The notes: a model not told the origin generated them from the letters alone. Shown: positions 34,401 to 47,672, numbered from the stretch's first letter. The stretch is 64,000 nucleotides of DNA from Anniella stebbinsi (GCA_029215795.1 JARDYH010000001.1:352866154-352930153); one strand, 5' to 3'. Numbers and translations: made by a program.

Positions 34401-35511
34401 AGGGATCAGTTATTTATTCCAGCAGCACTTACGCTTCTAACAAATGGATCTTGCTAGATTAAATAATGAGCCTTTGAATTTCCTATCGCTTAAACCTATG
34501 CAAGTAATTATAGACTGTGCATTTGGTGAACCCACCTGCCTATTCTGAGAGTAGACTTTTTCTCAAAATAAATAATTGTTCTCTTCCTTGCTCTGTGATG
34601 GGCGACATTATGTTCAAAATGTGAATGCATTAAAAGAGAGGTACAAAGCAAAAGCATAGCTGAAGTTAGTACTCCCACACACAGCACAGTTTCTCACTGT
34701 GGCTTTGTCCTGGGCTTGAAGTGTTTTTTGCACTGGGCACTCACCAAATAAGGCTGAACAAATCCCACCCTTCAGAGTTTCTGCTGTCCTTTTGTTTTCA
34801 CTGAGCAACCTGCTTTACTCTGGCCTAGTTTTACCAATCCCCGCTCATCTTCACACACTTTCATGCATTCACAAGTTAAGTTTTATATAGGCAATATTTA
34901 ATGCTGATTATTTATATATATTTGGGGGAGGGAACTAAACGCTTCAAGTAAGATCTAAAATGGGCAGATTATTTATAGGAGTGATGACCGACTATCTATT
35001 TGGCTACTTTTTTGTATAACCACTCCAGGAAGATGGAATGCGCATGAAGGGCATATGCCCTTGGGAAAGGGAGTGGGATTTGGAGGTCCTTCCAATGAAC
35101 ATACCCCCCCCCCCCATGCCAATTTGGAGAAGGCTTGACTGTGGGCTAGGGTTACAGTGCCATGTACAGACGGGGAAATGTCAGGTCAGGATTCTCAGGT
35201 GATATAACTTCCTGCTCTCCTGCTTCTAAAAATAAAAGCTTAAACGGTAACTTTTGAAGCCTCCATACAGCTATAGCCCAAACATGCCAGTATGATGGGA
35301 TCCATTAAAAGTCGCAATTGTTTGTATATTATAGTTTGAGGAGGGGAAAATGTTGCTTGGGAGCAGAATTAGAATTACTACATGCAGATTAAGCAAAATC
35401 ATTTTGCAATTATGTGACTGATTTAAGGCAGATTTGATTTTGGTTTTGTATTGCCAAAAAAAATTCCTGTGTTTAATAGATATAAAATGAAGTTTTATAT
35501 TCCCCCAAACC
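34401..35511. other. Intronic, no gene seen
   Basis: AT-rich with a C-run at about 35104-35116. No repeat is recognised. Confidence 0.5.
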
Positions 35512-35830
35512 TAGGCTGACCATACGAAAAGGAGGACAAGGCTCCTGTAACTTTAACAGTTGTAGAGAAAAGGGAATTTCAGCCTGTGTCATTTGTATGC
35601 AATTAGTTCCTGGTGAAATTTCCTCTTCATCACAACAGTTAAAGTTGCAGGGGCCCTGCCTTCTTTTGTATATGGTCACTCTAGTATAGTGCTGCACCTT
35701 TAACTGTTGTGATGAAGAGGGAATTTCACCAGGAACTAATTGCATAGAAACGACACTGGCTAAAATTCCCTTTTCTCTACAACTGTTAAAGTTACATGAG
35801 CCCTGTCCTCCTTTTCATATGGTCAGCCTA
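35512..35830. mobile_element. hAT-like foldback MITE, dimeric, 319 bp (copy 2)
   Basis: Same build as 16849: ends TAGGCTGACCATACG and CATATGGTCAGCCTA, inner junction GGTCACTCTAGTATAGTG, flanked by a perfect 8 bp duplication CCCAAACC (35504-35511 and 35831-35838). It lies in the BCL11B intron and should form a hairpin if transcribed. Short open frames inside it are products of the repeat. Confidence 0.87.
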
Positions 35831-38177
35831 CCCAAACCATTTTTCTCCTTAAAATTACAAGGAAGGATAATATAACATTAAAAGGTATATAGTTTCCATT
35901 GTCCTTAGAATTCCAAAAAGCCTTCCTACATAGCACATACACAATTAATTATAATTTATATAGATTAGCAGTAGAAGGTTTCTCAGGGAAAGAACTAATG
36001 GCAACTAGTCACAGGTATACTTCCATTAGGGAGCAAGCCATCATATTTCTTCCCATCCCTTCTGTGGGCCGCAGTTGGGAGGCATATACCAAAACTCTTT
36101 TTTTTATTTTAGCTCTCTTTTACAAAACACGGCAGGTTTGCTTTACCATGCTGAAACAGAGGTAATAAAAACGTAAGGGATTTTAATGCTGCTTCAGTGC
36201 AGCTTTAGAAATTCAAGAAAATAACAAGTTGCAAGATTTTAAAGCAAGAGCATGTTTATTATTAACGCTCAGGAGCAGACATGTATCTGCTTCCTGTATA
36301 GTTACTTCCACCGCTCCCCCCCCCTATAACGAGCATTCATATAATTGCTCCCACTTATGCTTTTGTATTCTAATACCCCCACAATAATGGTAGTGTGGAT
36401 GCTCAATAAAAACCACACCTTTAATTGAATTATTATTGAATTAAAATGCTTTAATTGAAAGCAGTGGTTTAACAAGCCTTCTCATAAGACCAGTTGATAT
36501 TAAAGAGAAGGGAATTAAACCGTGAAAAGGTTTCATGTTTCTCAATGAACAAAAACTAGAGGGAACCCAGCATTTGCCTGGCAATCTATTTTAAGGCTAC
36601 ATTCCCCATAAGGGATCTGGAAACTGACTCTCTGATATACCCAACACTTCTGTGCCGTACAAAAAAAGTGAAGTAGATGCACCATTTACTCGCAATTTCA
36701 CAAACCAGTTAAACACACAATGCTAGGATTTATACCTAATCAGGGCTGATTGATGCAACTATATATAAAACATCTGATAAATTCACTGTTGTGTGATAAC
36801 ATAGTGGTTGTATTACATGGCTATCACAGCCTAGCTGTCATTAGTGTAACTAGGTTGCAATCCAGATGTTCCCATTCTCCCTTTAAATTTACCACTGAAG
36901 TATGAGACATAACTTCTGGTCAATTAAATTACCTCATGGTTGTAAACATGATGATGTTACAGCAGCTTCAGGGAAATAATCTACTTGTACCAAAATAGGA
37001 AGTTGTGTCCTAACATAGCCCCAGTAATGTACCAAATGGTTTAAATAAGGCAGAGTACAAGAATTTAAACACATTGACCTGGTTTGCATAATCTAAATAA
37101 GCTATGGTGGCTTATTTAAATTGCGGTGTGTCTCAGGTGTGATCTCCTTAATCACCGCCTGCGTGCAGCTTGTTGTATCATCTGAACCTGGGCGGCATGG
37201 CTTGTGGTAGTGGGAAACAATCCTCCAATAGCTCAGTAACAACCCATTGATAGCCTGATTTTGTGGCAACAGCAAAGACCTCCATTTTGACTTACTTAAA
37301 ACTTAAATCATCTAGAGCTATTTGTTTTGCAATCATTTTGCTACACCTTTTCTGCTCCTGATCACACCTTCTGATCCACTGAGGGTTTGGGAGGATGACA
37401 GATATGCTCTCTCTTGGTACAGTTTAGACATTATATCTTTTGGGCATATTGCAGCTCTATGATGCTCTACAATATACATTTGAAATGACACAAGCCACTG
37501 ACTGCACAACCAAGAGGTCACAAAACATAACGTTACATTAGCACTTACGAAGTACTTTGGTATCATTAAAGAAACATTACTTAATTGATGCAAGCAGGTG
37601 AGCTAGCACAAATGTTTAGGATCAGAATGCTAGTACCCTCTGGAATGGGCCTGTACATCTTGTGACACATCAAGTCAAGTGTACCACCAGCCACTTATGG
37701 TGACCCACCAAGGGCTTGATAAATTCTGCCTGGGGCTGCAGAAATAGGGAGTTAAGTGCTTGGCAGATGGTTAGTGGGCTACATTTAATGGTGCAGTTAG
37801 GTCATTTTGGACTCTGGACTTAATGGTATTATCACACGTACTTCAAAACGTGGTAATCTATTCCTGCTGTATTTGGGGGTGCTCCTGCTCATTCTGCTGT
37901 GTTTGTGGGCTCTCCTACTCATTTTGCTGCATGGACCTCTGCCCCAAAGTTCTGCTCTGATGGCCTTGATGGCTGCATTCAGATTGGGGTTCACTAGTTG
38001 TGCAATATTGTTCTAGAAACTCTTCAAGATTGAAGAGTGGGATGAAGGAAAGGATGTCAGAAAGAAGTGTGAGGTATGAAGGTTTTTGTTTTTAGAATCT
38101 ATATAGTTTAATTAAGGGAAACTGAGGAATTAAGATCTGATGTGGAAGAAAGGTTGAAAATTGGGAGCTTTCCAGAA
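35831..38177. other. Intronic, no gene seen
   Basis: Largely unique AT-rich DNA. Near 37076 one end (TTGACCTGGTTTGCATAA) resembles the terminal repeat of the foldback at 53867, but no matching right end is seen. Confidence 0.45.
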
Positions 38178-38256
38178 ACATCTGTCTGGCCAATGTTGGA
38201 AACAGGGAACTGGACTAGATGGGTCTCTGGTCAGATCCAATAGTGCTCTTTTAAAA
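38178..38256 (+). mobile_element. CR1 terminal 3' fragment
   Basis: TCTGGCCAATGTTGGAAACAG, GAACTGGACTAGATGGGTC and TCAGATCCAATAGTGCTCTTT form the CR1 3' end in forward orientation, decayed. Confidence 0.6.
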
Positions 38257-41200
38257 AATGATTATTTATATGGAAGGTGTATGGAAAATGAAATGAAAGG
38301 ATGCAATGAAGAAGGGGACATAGGTGGGAGAGATATGGGGTACTTCCAGATGAGGCTTTGATGCTGCCTCATACACGGAATTTTACCAGGATGGGGTGGG
38401 GACATCTACATGGCATTGTCTTCTACTTGTAACTCTCCCATGTTTTCCCACAACTTCCTTCATCTTTTCTTTGACTGCAGAAAATCCATTTGAAAAAAAG
38501 ATGGAATAGCTCCATAATGCCTTCCGATCAGTAGCACTAGGAGACATCTGTCTGAAACCACCCAAGTTCTCTGAATGTCACAACAGATTTGAGAAAGGCC
38601 TTGAGAAAAAAAAAACTTGCAGGTGGGCAGTGCATTATGGAAGACCCATCACTTAAAGTATCCCTTCACAAAATAAGCCCTTCAGTGTTAAGGAATAATA
38701 CTACCTATTTCACTTCAAAGAGCTGTAAAACAACAAATGATTGGCAAATGATTTCATGACACCTGACTCACAAGAGTTGTGAGTCGACATTTCTATGCTA
38801 AGTTGAACCAGGGCCAGAGCAGAACTTTCTGTCTTGGACCACAATAGGAGGAAAATTTAATTAGGGATATGAAATTGTGGCCTCCAAAATCAATGGGAAA
38901 GTTTTTTTTCATTGACTTCTGTAGGCATGAACTTAGCCAGAAACAGACAAACTCCAAGTGAGATTACTTGCATGTCTTCCCTTTTCAACAAAAAATACAA
39001 TCCAAAAAGTTATGTACTCTACATGGTGGAAAATTAATAACAGTTGTGGAAACAACTAAACATGCATTCCAGTTTTTCTATTTGACCAGTCTGGACCTTT
39101 GGATGTCTGTGGCGCTGTTTCTTCAGACATCTTTAAGAATGGATTGCATAGATATCAAAGAGAGTTAAGACATACTGAATATAAGCAAATGTATACGCAC
39201 TGGATCACGCTCTGATTACAACTATGTGTTATAAATATGAAGTTATTCCACTAACCTCTATCCTAGTCCTTAACGGAGTTCAATAGGTTGAGTCACACCA
39301 GAATTAAATAATTCACTAATAATAAATACTAACACACAACTGCTCACCAACTCATTTGCAATACATGTATTGTGAAACAAAAATAATATGACAAGACATC
39401 AGGAATGTCATTGGCATAGTGAAAAACAAACATCCATCAGTACTAATAGCTAGCTCTGGAGACCAAGAGGCCTGTTATGCATCACTGGAAATGTGGGTGC
39501 CCTTTAAACATTCTCCCAGCCATGGATAAGCTGGGAGAACATCTAAAGGGCATTATGGTTGGGAATAACGACACCAAAGACTGACTCACCCCAGCAAGAC
39601 AGTGCCCTCGGCCACCACACAAATTCAAAATCTGTTTGTTACAAGTGTGTCTGGTACAAAATAGATGTTATTTTCTCCCAGTCAGACTTGAAACCCTGGC
39701 ACAGACTATTGAGAGAGATGGTCATTACCCCAATAAAGAAAGCCATTTAGCTCATTAATTTAAAAAGAAACAACATCATAGTGGCTTGTGACGCTGGCTG
39801 TTCCACATAGGACACCATAAAACAAGATTCTACTTTCAAGAGGCCTGAGTGTCGAACTGCTTAAAATCACTGAACAAGTTTTGGAATGTATCTACATTCC
39901 CCATATGTTTCCAAAATGAGAGAAGAATTGTGAATTTCATTACATCTCCATAGATGCCTATAATCAGTATTAAACACTTAAAAGCCTCAACACTTGTTCT
40001 ATCAGAAAGAGAGAGAGAAGGGGGGAAATACAGAGGACAAAACAATGGGCTAACTTTTAAGTTAGCCTTTTGCTATCCAACATTTCAACCAAATCCATGT
40101 AATTAGCACTTAAATGGTTTGGTGTGGAGGTAGGGTTCAAGTTAGGGATCCTAGAGCAGAATTGTCGGGATATGTATGCATGCATGGAATGGATTAGAAA
40201 TCAGCTTTATAAAACAGCAAGAGTCATTAGTTTAACAAAATAATAAAAAGGCACATTAATATGAGCTGGAAAAGATTTGCCCATTAGTAAAATGAAAAGG
40301 CCATAGGATGTACCTGTGGTATAATGGTTTTCTATATAGTACCACATTTATAGCCTTTGAGAGATAGAGAAAAAACACAATTCCCAAGGACTTTTAGGCT
40401 TCTTTTTGCATAAGGCATTCAAATACATTTGAAATAATGTCAGTCTTTGCTACAATGTATGAAATAAGCCGGCAGCTTGCCTTTAAAATCTAGCTCCTAT
40501 ACAGTAGCTTGTTTGAAAGCTGGCAAAGGGTTTTTTTCCCCTTCTTTCTTTTTTTCTTTTCCTTCCAGGACAGTATTCTGAGATTCTGATCTTACAGAAC
40601 CACGATTCCAGGTTTCTGAAGTTAGGAGAAAAGGAGAGGGGAAGGGAAATATTAAGAAAAATGTTCTAAGTCATTTAATGTGGAAAAAAATACAGTGAAT
40701 GTGAAAAACTATAAAAGGACCCAAAAGGTAAGAAACAAATCTGAGATCCTCTCCCCACCCCTTCACCCCAGCTCAAATCTGTGTGTGTGTTCTATCACGG
40801 CACACTCTGGGGGATATTAGGTATCTATTCCTAGCTAGTAAATGAAAGAGTAATTTTATTTTAATTCCTTACTTCTTTAGCAAACATGAAATCACTATCC
40901 TTGCTTTTTCAAATCCACAAAATCTCCATGTTCAAGAAGAGGAAGTGTAAGGGCTATAAATCTTGTTTTAATGGAATGTACATTTAGCTATGAGGAGATA
41001 ATTGACGTTATGGAGAGCCTGGATGCTGAATTATATAGGTTATCTAATACAAAGGGGACTCATTACTGAAGCACTACAAACAAGTAGTAATGTATGTATA
41101 TTGTTCAGAGTGGCGTTATAGCAAAAGTGTTCAGGTCCACAGGGATTTATAAAACACAAGAAAACAGCAGACATGCACTTGTAAATTTGTCTCATTTGTC

Positions 41201-41699
41201 TCTGAAGTTAAAGGTTATTCCCTTGATCTGAATTTGTAATAAAAACATCCTAGACTAAGGTTTGTCAGGAATGTTTGAATATGCAAATCGTGTACAATGA
41301 TAGGAAATTATAGGGTAAAAACTGGATGTAAATTTTAACAGAATTACACAGGTTATACTATTTTTCCCCCTCTTTAGGTGAAATGTTTAGGTGTTGTTGC
41401 TTTTTACACGTCACAAAAGACGGTGATCTGCAACCAATTTGAATGAAAAGATAACAAATTGTGGCACTACGACATTGCAATACAGCACAGTTTTAAATAC
41501 AGGAATATTATATAATGTACTAATGGGCCAGGTGATGGATGCTCAAGGGCAACTTATACTGATTTTTCAATCCCATCAGTCTTCAATGAATGCTATGCAA
41601 ATATACATAAAATGAATAGGTTAAAATAACTTTAATTTTAATAGACTATTCCTCTATTTTTCCTTTAGCCCACTGCTGCCCTGTTCTCTCTCTCTCTTA
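38257..41699. other. Intronic, repeat-poor, no gene seen
   Basis: About 3.4 kb with few recognisable repeats, AT-rich, with many short homopolymers. Such repeat-poor intronic sequence may hold regulatory elements. No exon-like frame is seen. Confidence 0.45.
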
Positions 41700-41779
41700 A
41701 AGGCTTTTGCCTCAAAAAATCCAAAAAGAAAAATGAGATGATATTGTGGCTGAAGATAAGGTTTTTCTTCTACTCCAAG

Positions 41780-42180
41780 CACCACAGTCTGTTCAGGTTA
41801 ACCAACTGCAGTGTTAGAATAACTCCAGCTGACTTGTCACAGAGTACAAAAGTCATCGGCGACTGAATGTTCTTTTCTGCACCGCAATTAAGACGAATCA
41901 ATACGACGTGCCACAAATGGTATTTTACTCTCAATAAGAACTCGGGCTGAGTTTATTCAGAATATTTTAGCGCTTCCCCAGGGGATTTTGGTCCGACGCA
42001 GATGGCAAATAAAGTACTCAGCCTAGGGCTAGAGCACATTATGCTAATTCTAATGTCAGATGTACTTTAATATACAGCTCTATTTAATCACCCCATTATT
42101 TCACATTTCCATATGAAAAAACCTGCGGCACTTCTGCAGAGCTTTCACTCTGCGACAATGCCAGCTTCCTTCAACTAGCT
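41780..42180. promoter_or_regulatory. Candidate conserved non-coding element (intronic)
   Basis: A repeat-free 400 bp block with isolated CpGs kept in AT-rich DNA (CATCGGCGACTGAATG, AATACGACGTGCC, GGTCCGACGCAGATGG) and homeodomain-type ATTA/TAAT cores (GCAATTAAGACG, GCTAATTCTAATG). CpG retention without a CpG island suggests constraint. Conservation is inferred, not tested. Confidence 0.35.
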
Positions 42181-42199
42181 CACTGTGAAATGGGGGGCA

Positions 42200-42500
42200 G
42201 GGGGGAGAGGAGAGGAGAGGAGAGGAGAGAGAGAGAGGGAGAGAGAGAGAGAGGAGTCTGGTCATTCTTGCCAGTCAAAATGTTACACTTTCAAAGTTGC
42301 AGTGTGTCTGAATTTAAAGTGGATTGCCCAATATAATTACCAAAACTGCTCTGCTAGGATGCTAATGAACACACACACACATACACACACACAAGCAAAG
42401 GAAGTGCTATTTGGAATTAAAACACAAAAAAACCTCTTCCCTCTCCATTCCATATGTGATGTGAATGTGCGCGCACACACAAACACATACACACGCACAC
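42200..42500. repeat. Microsatellite cluster: (GGAGA)n/(GA)n, then two (CA)n tracts
   Basis: (AGAGG)n and (GA)n run from about 42205 to 42253. CA-rich tracts lie at 42369-42393 and 42470-42502. A 148-codon plus-strand frame runs through all of them and is only an effect of the simple repeats. Confidence 0.9.
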
Positions 42501-42829
42501 ACCAGAAACATATGCAAAAGAGGGAAAGGAGGGGAGGAAGAATGCTGTCACAGTGCAGTGCAACCAATATTCACAACACTGTCACCAACAAAATCACCGA
42601 GGTTCTTGGCTTTGCCGCTTCCCTTACTTGACACGACGGGCACAGCTGCCAACCTACAGATGTCTCAAAATAAAACCGGCCTACAGGACAATTCTCTCCC
42701 CCCACCCCGCTATATCAAACTGCTGTAATTAAAGTCAAAGCCATAAACCTTCAGTAAAGATTATTAGTCTTCACCCCCACACACACACATCCCCTGCTGC
42801 CCCATCACTGGTTATCCTGAGATTTAAGT

Positions 42830-43060
42830 AGGTTTACCCCAAGCCCTGGATGGCTGCGAGGACAATTTGGAATCCCAGTATTCAAACGGAAATGATTCTT
42901 GCGATTTCTTTCTTTTCCCCCCCAAGGGCATTCCACTATACGATGTGTTTGCGTATGATCTAAAGGGGTGCATATTTGAGATCACTTAATGCGGATTAGC
43001 TGTCCTTAACCACCCTAATGTAATCACAAAACAAGGTGGTGAAAGGATAGATCCCCCCTC
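42830..43060. promoter_or_regulatory. Candidate conserved non-coding element (intronic)
   Basis: Repeat-free block with scattered CpGs, a RUNX-like AACCACC (43008-43014) and ATTAGCTG just upstream. It is near the block at 41780, so the two may belong to one regulatory region. Inferred only. Confidence 0.28.
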
Positions 43061-43649
43061 CCCTCTGCTTCCGACCTTTCAAACGCATGAAACAGGGATT
43101 TTAATTCACATTAGTAACTGTGAGTAGGGAACTACAAGGTGATGGTTATTCAGGATGGATTGACACAGAACACAAGAGTGCGATTTTATGTATGTGGCAC
43201 AAAAAAGAGACACAAGCTGAGATACATGAATCCTATGTTCACACAGAGAACTGATAAGCTTAATCACTCCACAATCCTATTTTGTTATGACACATCTCCC
43301 TAGTCTGTTGCGTTGTATCTGATCCAGAAATCTGAAATCTAGGAGATTTGGCCAGAGATAATGAGCCTCATAGTCTCAATGACACTGGCCAATTACTGGC
43401 ACTTCTAAATGTATTTACGCTGAAGTAATTATTTCAGATTTCCCTGAAACTTTTATCCAAGCCAGTATGATTGGGCCTGTAGCCAGTGTTCCCTATGTAA
43501 ACAGAGAACTGCCTTGCATCTGGGAAAATCATGTTGAACATCATAATGTGTCCTTAGGCAAGTCAGTGGTACAATTTAGCTCCCCAACACTGAATGACCC
43601 CACAGACATGGCAAGGAGTAGGAATTAGCACCTTATCTGGTGCTGCCAC
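43061..43649. other. Intronic, no gene seen
   Basis: Unique-looking sequence leading into a decayed LINE fragment. Confidence 0.45.
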
Positions 43650-44050
43650 ATTGATCTGTATAGCTTCCTCAATGGCTTGGGTTCAAGACACCTAAGAGGC
43701 CTCCTCCTCCCATATCAAACTTCCCACACCCTAAGATCAGCTGACAATGCCCTTCTCTGTCCACCCTCTAGGCCTAAGGTGTGGTTGGTAGCAACAAGGG
43801 ATAGGGCCCCCTCAATGGCTGCCTCCATGTTGTGAAACATCTTGCCCCATGAGGTCAGGTGGCACCCTTTCTGGCTGGCTGCCGCCGTATTGTGAAGACA
43901 TTTTTACTTCGGCAGGCCTTTGCCTTACTGGGACGATTATTTGTTTTTTGGCATTGATTGTTTTATCTGCTGTACCTGCCTTTATTGTATTTTCTTTAGA
44001 CATATTGTTTAATATATTATGATTTTAGGTGTAGTAAACTGCCCTAAGTA
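43650..44050 (+). mobile_element. Decayed L2-like LINE 3' end
   Basis: CTCCTCCTCCCATATCAAAC, CCCTTCTCTGTCCACCC and CATTTTTACTTCGGCAGGCC followed by TGTACCTGCCTTTATTG and GTAAACTGCCCTAAG fit the L2-type 3' region. Frameshifted and old. Confidence 0.5.
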
Positions 44051-44940
44051 ACACCATAGGAGTAGAAATTCTTATATAAAAACATATATAGTGATCTGGG
44101 ATTCTAGACTCGTGCTTACTTTGGTATTCCACAGGGGGAAAAGTGGCTTGTGAAGAAATGTTTGGGGTGAAAAGCAGGGAAAGGGTTAAGCACCAATCCA
44201 TCATCCACTCTGCTTCTCTGCTTCTTGAATCTAAGGATGCTCTATAAATTAGTAGTAATAGTAGTAGTAGTGGTGCATTGTAGTAGTGCTGGACTGTAAC
44301 TCCTCTATATTCTGTGCTCTGAACAGAGGCTAGCACATTCCTAGCACTATATAAACACATCATAAAATAATAAATTATCGTATGAATTCAGCACAAGTAG
44401 AGCTTTGTTTTGTAGAGATGGGTGGCTCCTGGAAGTTCAAAGATCTAGGTCATGTAATGGAATGTGCTTCACAAAGATACATCTGATGTCCCATTGAGTC
44501 GCTTGTGACATTAAAATCCACCCTAATACGGGAACAAAACCCCCCCGAAAGTCCTATTTCCCCCCCTCTCTTCTTTCTATTCTCCAGGTCTAACCTAATG
44601 TTCATGCCTTAAAATTGCCCAATAATGCATGCAAGAGCCACCACCTGGGGCCAGGCTTCACCTGGTTCCACCGTTATGAGTCCACATTTAAAGATACAGA
44701 ACTCTGTTGCTGTGACTCGACATGGCATATGTCACACAAATTAAATGCTCTGATATAAACATATTTGGTTGCAATCCTTAGATTCGAGATTGAAAAGGTT
44801 GCTTATCAAGGTTTCCTGGTCTAATAAAAGGCTGGGATCTAAAGAGCTTGGGGATGGACAAATTCCTCCAATTTCTACATCACTCTGTGCATTTTTTTAA
44901 ATGCACAAAAATTTGCATTTATTTGGGCGTGTATGGAATT

Positions 44941-45120
44941 TTCCCTAATATACATATTTTGTGTGCCACTTTCTCTAATATATGCACTTTATAAGCAACT
45001 TTATCTAATATACACATTTCTGTACGCAGCGTTCCCAATATAAACATTTTTGTACACAACTTTCCCTAATACACTGATGTATGTACACAGTTTCCTTTAA
45101 GATATGCATTTGGTATGCAA
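44941..45120. repeat. 30-bp minisatellite, six units
   Basis: Six consecutive units of almost exactly 30 bp, starting at 44941, 44971, 45001, 45031, 45061 and 45091. Each reads approximately TTNCCTAATATACAC then ATTTTNTGTACNCAAC. Divergence between units is about 20-35 percent by eye, so the array is old. A similar TTTGCATTTATTTG motif precedes it and recurs near 8975. Confidence 0.85.
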
Positions 45121-47559
45121 TATCTGAGCTGAAAAATGCTTTGTAACATTTAGAGAAGTGCACAATACGGTCCATATATTAGTCCAGGTAGTGAGATTTA
45201 GGTAGATTCAACAAAAGAGCTATTTTAGGCACCCCTAAGAGATTGGTCATTCTCAATGGCTTGGCTTTTTCTTTTCTTTTTCAGAACAACAGACATCGTA
45301 TCATATCACAATCTGCTTTTGGAAGTTCCATCGTTTTAAAAATCAGTTGACCAGGTGGTATGGGAGTTGCTTTTCTGAGAAACACAAGCCCAATGTCTCC
45401 TTTCTTGGGCACAAGTGGTAGGGGTTGTTGTTGGATCCTGTTCTTTGTTCGCTGTAACCATGCTGGCAAGTAGTGTAGTATTGACTAAGAGCAATATGAT
45501 GTGATTTGCTAAGGACTGCAAATGTGTTTCATTTGGCTTCCACGCTTCCAGCCCATGAGCCTGCAATTCACAATCACTCTAAAAACAAATTCACATGAAC
45601 ATGAGTCTATAACAGATACAGGAATCTCTTGCAAAGGCATGTGTTGTTGTTTTTTTGCCTTGGCAAAAAGCTTGGTCATGCACATGATGGCAATTGCATA
45701 TCAGCAGCTGGCCACAGGCCCAGAGTTGACATACACAGGAATTTCAAGCATCTGCCGCAGGCCCCAGCAGTCGTCTGAATCGGCCTACACTGAAAGGCAA
45801 TTCCATGATGTTTATTTCAGGGAGCAATAAAAAGACTTTAAAACACGTACAGATTCAAATAGTTATTACTCGTTTATAGGTCCAAGTTCAGTTGCAAGCC
45901 TTCAAGTTACATAGATGTTTTCAAGAAACAGAAATGCACACACACATTACCACAGAGCTAAACACACACACACACACACCACACATACGTGCACTGGTAA
46001 CCAACTTTGCTAACTATCCCTGATGAAGAGTTGTGCGTAACTTGGGAACTTGCATGCTTCTTTATTCACTTAAATTCACCTAGAACTAGATCATTATCAA
46101 TGCAATTTTGTACACATCTACTGCAAAATAAGTCACATTGAGTTCAATGAGGTTTACTCTAGGATTGCAGACTATGGGAAGGATCCAACGGTGTCCATTC
46201 ATCAGCAGTTATTTATATTGCACTGGCGTGATGGGTTTCCCAGTACTAGCAGACACCATTGTGCAAGTATTGATTTTTGCTAGCGGAATAGAAATCATGA
46301 GGCAGGCATGGCCTACTCAGTACAGGTGGCTAGATTGTGGGGGACACTTACAAGCTGAAAAGCAGCAGTTGCAGAGGTAATACTAAAACTTTCCTCCTCC
46401 TGCTGTTTCCCTTCCTCAGCCACAGTGGTAAGTAAAGTAAGGGAACAGTGGGCAATTACGCATCACAAAAAAAGAGAACTGCCTTACCAAAAATAGGGCA
46501 AAAGAGGACACTAATTTGCATAACATTTTAATATGCAAATGTGTATGTATAGATGCAAATGTAGAAATAAGAAGTATAACTTAAACAGAATTATAGTGTA
46601 TCTCATCACAGTAGAGAAGACTGACTAGGTGACCTGTATGCCTACTCAGTCTGTTGTCCAGGTGCTGCTGAGGGCGCCTTCTCTCCCCTCTTCAAATAGC
46701 GGAACCATCCTCTGCCTTCTCTCCAAAATAGAGGGCCATCCTCTGTACATGTAGGACACCTGACCACCCTGAGTGGCGGAGGCAATGGTCTAGTACCATC
46801 TTCCCACTTCCCTGCTTGAAATTGCATTCAACCTCCTCCACTTTATAGGGGCTTACAGCAATGGGCCTGCCACTATCACATGTAGTTCCTCCCCTAGGCC
46901 CTTCTACTAAATGCTTGTGTTTAACTTCAGTAAACAAGCTGACTGAGATACAAAAGAGGCAGAGATCTGCTGAAATTAGGCTTGGGGGAAGTTTTGCTGC
47001 CTTCTCCAACTCCACTACTATCTTAAGAGGAAAAAATGTACAGCATTCCTAAGCCCCTCTTATTAAATATTGCTTGTATGAATTGTAGCTGAACACTAGC
47101 AAAATATACATTATTTACTCTGGGTACTGGAGGGCATGGGGCGTGAAATCCCAGACATTCTCCATCATTATGGAAATGATTTGAGAGCCAGAAAGCCTAC
47201 AGTTGCCTCTTTTAGTTAACATGGCTATTATAAGTTTCTGAATCCTGTAAAAGAAGATTCCCAGATGAAGGGAAGAGAAGAGTGTAGTAAGCAAAACTAT
47301 TAAAGCTGTGATCCTACCTCAAGTTGCTGTTCAAGCCTAAAGCCCCATTGATTTCAACCTTGCATAAGGAAGCTGCCTTATTGGTTTTAAAAGTTTCATT
47401 GCTGTCCTGATGATGGAACTCCTCTCCCTCCTTTCAAATTCCTCATCAAAATTTGGTTTTTCCCCTGAATTCGCATTCCCAACTATAACCAAGCTTTAAC
47501 CACAAATACCAGCATTCTCCTACGTTCTTCTCTTCCTATCATTGTCCCTTTCTCCCTCC
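45121..47559. other. Intronic, no gene seen
   Basis: Contains a CA tract at about 45963-45980 and a squamate repeat fragment at about 46107-46170 (ACTGCAAAATAAGTCACATTG, GTTTACTCTAGGATTGCAG). Frames up to 107 codons here have no domain. Confidence 0.45.
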
Positions 47560-47672
47560 ACATTTTCTATCTTAGATTGTAAGCATCTTGAAGGCAGAGA
47601 ACTATCTACTTTTTCCTCTGCAACTCTGTTTAGCAACATGTATACTGGCAGCACTGTATAATAACATACAAT
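47560..47672 (+). repeat. Retroposon 3' tail (L2-like)
   Basis: TCTTAGATTGTAAGCATCTTG, AAGGCAGAGAAC and GTATACTGGCAGCACTGTA match the retroposon tail at 681 in order. Confidence 0.45.

Noticed and set aside
42185..42631. 148-codon plus-strand frame
   Set aside because: It runs through GGAGA, GA and CA microsatellites, which lack stops in this frame. No domain.
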